Assembly (NCBI RefSeq): GCF_025631005.1
Contig: NZ_JAOTPL010000015.1
Span: 1-64,000 of the forward strand
Source of the DNA: Haoranjiania flava
GTDB taxonomy: Bacteria > Bacteroidota > Bacteroidia > Chitinophagales > Chitinophagaceae
Length of the DNA stretch: 64,000 bases
Reading direction: 5' to 3'
Position 1 is the stretch's first letter, and every line of letters starts with the position of its first letter. The notes under the pieces are model-generated. The model did not search any database and was not told the origin of the DNA. It saw nothing but the letters and a program-made list of their open reading frames with translations. The position numbers and the translations under genes were made by a program. Positions 62,439 through 64,000 of the stretch are shown here, piece after piece.

Positions 62439-63386
62439 TTGCAAAAAATATTTTTAGTACTTGCTGCGCTGGCATTTTTTATTGTTTCCTGTAAGAAAAA
62501 AATCCAGGAACCTGTACCCCCTGAGCCTGACCCGCCGGTAAATGATACGGCTAACCTGAAAAATTACAATAAAGACATAACTATTGTAAACTGGAATATT
62601 GAATGGTTCGGTTCATCTACTTTCAACGGCAACCTTGATGTGCAGGAAACCAATGCCGGGAAAATTCTTAAATACCTGAACGCGGATCTGTATGGCATTT
62701 GTGAAGTAGTAGACACGGCACGTTTTGGGAGAATGATACGTAATGTGCTGGGTGATGAATACAGGTATGTCATTTCGCCGTATCCTACAGTTGCCCAGAA
62801 AATGGCCGTGGTGTACAACAGGCATATTTTCAGGAAGGTAAAAACCCGTGTGTTTTTAGGGCTGAGCTCCTCTGCCAGGGTTAGCTTTGCCTACGGAAGG
62901 TTTCCTTTCCAGCTGGATGCTGATGTGGTGGTGAATGGTGCCAGGCACCCGGTGTCTGTATACCTGCTGCATGCCAAGGCGGGCAGTGACCAGAACAGCT
63001 ACAACAGCAGGTTTAACGGCTCTGATGAAATGAAAGATTCCCTTGACCTTTTAGCGGGGAAAAAGTTTATCATCATCGGTGATTTCAACGATCATCTCAA
63101 CGGGAGCATTACTTATGGCAAGCCCTCGCCCTACAAGAATTTTATAGATGACCAGGCGCGGTACTTTGGTGTTACTTACGCGCTAAATGTGCCGGGCTAC
63201 AAGTCTACGATTAACTATGAAAATTCTGTAATTGATCAGCAGGTTGCCAGCTCGCCGTTTGCTATATGGTATGTAAGTTCCTCAGCGAAGATCAGGACCG
63301 ATGTAAAAACGGTAGTAAGTGATTTTGACAAGCGAAATACTTCCGATCATTATCCGGTGAGTTCGCAATACCGCGTTACCCATTAA
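62439..63386 (+). CDS. Endonuclease/exonuclease/phosphatase-domain lipoprotein
   Basis: About 315 residues starting with a lipoprotein signal (LQKIFLVLAALAFFIVSC, Cys at 18) that requires a TTG start at 62439; no ATG lies upstream in frame before position 62400. The EEP domain follows: VNWNIEWFG (metal-binding Asn), LYGICEVVD with the catalytic Glu, VSVYLLHAKAGSD, FIIIGDFNDHLNG with the catalytic Asp/Asn, and SDHYPV with the catalytic Asp-His. All core residues are present, so it may be an active nuclease or phosphatase outside the cytoplasm. Substrate unknown. Confidence 0.85.
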   Translation: MQKIFLVLAALAFFIVSCKKKIQEPVPPEPDPPVNDTANLKNYNKDITIVNWNIEWFGSSTFNGNLDVQETNAGKILKYLNADLYGICEVVDTARFGRMIRNVLGDEYRYVISPYPTVAQKMAVVYNRHIFRKVKTRVFLGLSSSARVSFAYGRFPFQLDADVVVNGARHPVSVYLLHAKAGSDQNSYNSRFNGSDEMKDSLDLLAGKKFIIIGDFNDHLNGSITYGKPSPYKNFIDDQARYFGVTYALNVPGYKSTINYENSVIDQQVASSPFAIWYVSSSAKIRTDVKTVVSDFDKRNTSDHYPVSSQYRVTH

Positions 63387-64000
63387 TCTATGATCTGTGC
63401 GCCGCCTTTGCCGAATAATCTCAGTGCTATCTCGGTGCCCGTGCCTGCGGTTTTTGAAAAGAACACATTTTCATTCACTACAACCTGCTTGCCGGCAGCA
63501 TTGTAGGTGTTGATGCGTGCATGGTATTTATTGCCGCGCTGCTCAAAACGTATCTCTGCTTTGGGAATATTGTCTTTGTCTGTCCACGCAATGTTGGCCT
63601 TGCGCAATTCTTTTATTACAGCCCTGATATTTTCATTTTCCTCGCCTGCAATTACCAGTTTCATGGGAATGCGTATGTCTGAGAAAGGTATCAGTTGCGG
63701 GTATGTGGTATAAAGCGAGTTGCAGTAATGGTTGTACTCTTCCGTGAAAATTTTGTTTGATTTTATAGCGCCTTCATACAGCCTGCCCATGTACAATTTT
63801 TCATACGTAGTATCCAGTGTTACGTTTTGAATAATGGCATTAAAGCTTTGCCTGGCGGTTTTTACCCTGCCGCCCTGCAATTGAAATTTAGCCTCGAAAA
63901 GTTTGAAGTACCTGTGTATATTTTCCCGTTTGTCGGTATGCTGGTATTCACGGTATTTTCTTTCGAAGTAGGTGGAGCTGAAATCTTTCAGCAGGTACCA
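63383..64000 (-). CDS. Unrecognised protein, partial at the window edge
   Basis: The open frame continues to the last base of the window, so only the C-terminal 205 residues are visible. The apparent start at 63880 is a TTG inside the frame and should not be used: the frame upstream reads WYLLKDFSSTYFERK and YREYQHTDKRENIHRY. No family was recognised. Helical, charged sequence at the start gives way to alternating strands (MKLVIAGEENENIRAVIKEL, RFEQRGNKYHARINTY) near the end. Its stop overlaps that of the EEP gene by 3 nt. Confidence 0.65.
   Translation of the reverse strand, partial: WYLLKDFSSTYFERKYREYQHTDKRENIHRYFKLFEAKFQLQGGRVKTARQSFNAIIQNVTLDTTYEKLYMGRLYEGAIKSNKIFTEEYNHYCNSLYTTYPQLIPFSDIRIPMKLVIAGEENENIRAVIKELRKANIAWTDKDNIPKAEIRFEQRGNKYHARINTYNAAGKQVVVNENVFFSKTAGTGTEIALRLFGKGGAQIID

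Noticed and set aside
1..64000. tRNA or rRNA genes
   Set aside because: No tRNA T-arm/CCA-like pattern or rRNA sequence was noticed; a covariance-model scan was not possible here.

Overview
The window reads as chromosomal DNA of a Bacteroidota bacterium, most likely from the Chitinophagales/Chitinophagaceae side of the phylum. This is inferred from protein style and signals, not from a search. The signals are TAnnTTTG-type -7 boxes with a TTTG-like -33 element in front of several genes, no Shine-Dalgarno sequences, two TonB-dependent receptors, an MG2/plug surface protein, and a split methionine synthase. Gene density is high and most genes are housekeeping genes. No rRNA, tRNA, CRISPR array, integrase or transposase was seen.

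Layout. 0-9.5 kb: a nucleoside transporter broken by a 7-C homopolymer, a polysaccharide flippase, a TIGR02757 protein, an AspT/YidE-type transporter, a CNNM/CorC-like protein, ssb, a small outer-membrane barrel and a YceI lipoprotein. 9.5-16.6 kb: a marC-metH operon in which metH is split exactly at its Hcy/pterin linker, with a GxxExxY element in the gap, then rpe and an NADP isocitrate dehydrogenase. 16.7-21.8 kb: a HEXXH/TolB-like surface protein, ribBA and a mazEF pair. 22.0-29.9 kb: the most accessory-looking region, with two near-identical DtxR/MntR-type regulators next to TonB receptors, a thioredoxin-like protein, and three copies of the fusA 3' end and terminator. 29.9-40 kb: fusA, an SGNH-GH20 fusion, mutS, a PAP2 phosphatase, queG and a small lipoprotein. 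40-44.5 kb: gyrB and dnaB diverge from an AT-rich gap holding three co-oriented DnaA-box-like sequences, a candidate replication origin. 44.6-64 kb: an MG2/plug protein, an ABC ATPase, a YihY-MazG-Dtd operon, arfB, trxB-folB, thyA, a GNAT/aminotransferase pair, a cupin, an HI0073/HI0074 pair, dnaK, an IDW-repeat secreted protein, guaB, htpG, an EEP-domain lipoprotein and a partial gene.

How parts work together. The DtxR-TonB-thioredoxin cassette looks like a metal-regulated import unit. Its palindromic operator GTTAGAATAATCTAAC lies inside a recognisable promoter, both receptors carry CxxC in the plug, and the operon partner has a CTYC thioredoxin site. The cassette is duplicated. In copy 1 the receptor is reduced to its first codons and an AT-rich, oppositely oriented receptor gene takes its place. 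Both cassettes are bounded by segments derived from the end of fusA.

The least explained signal is a family of 60-77 nt interspersed palindromes at 42-183, 8175-8546 and 29566-29642, with a probable decayed reverse copy near 54.74 kb. The seven clear copies share a 12-14 bp outer stem that covaries (G-C, G.U, A-U), an invariant CGGTTGGTA core, and the same orientation. The wobble pairs make sense only on the + strand, which suggests a fold acting as RNA or single-stranded DNA.
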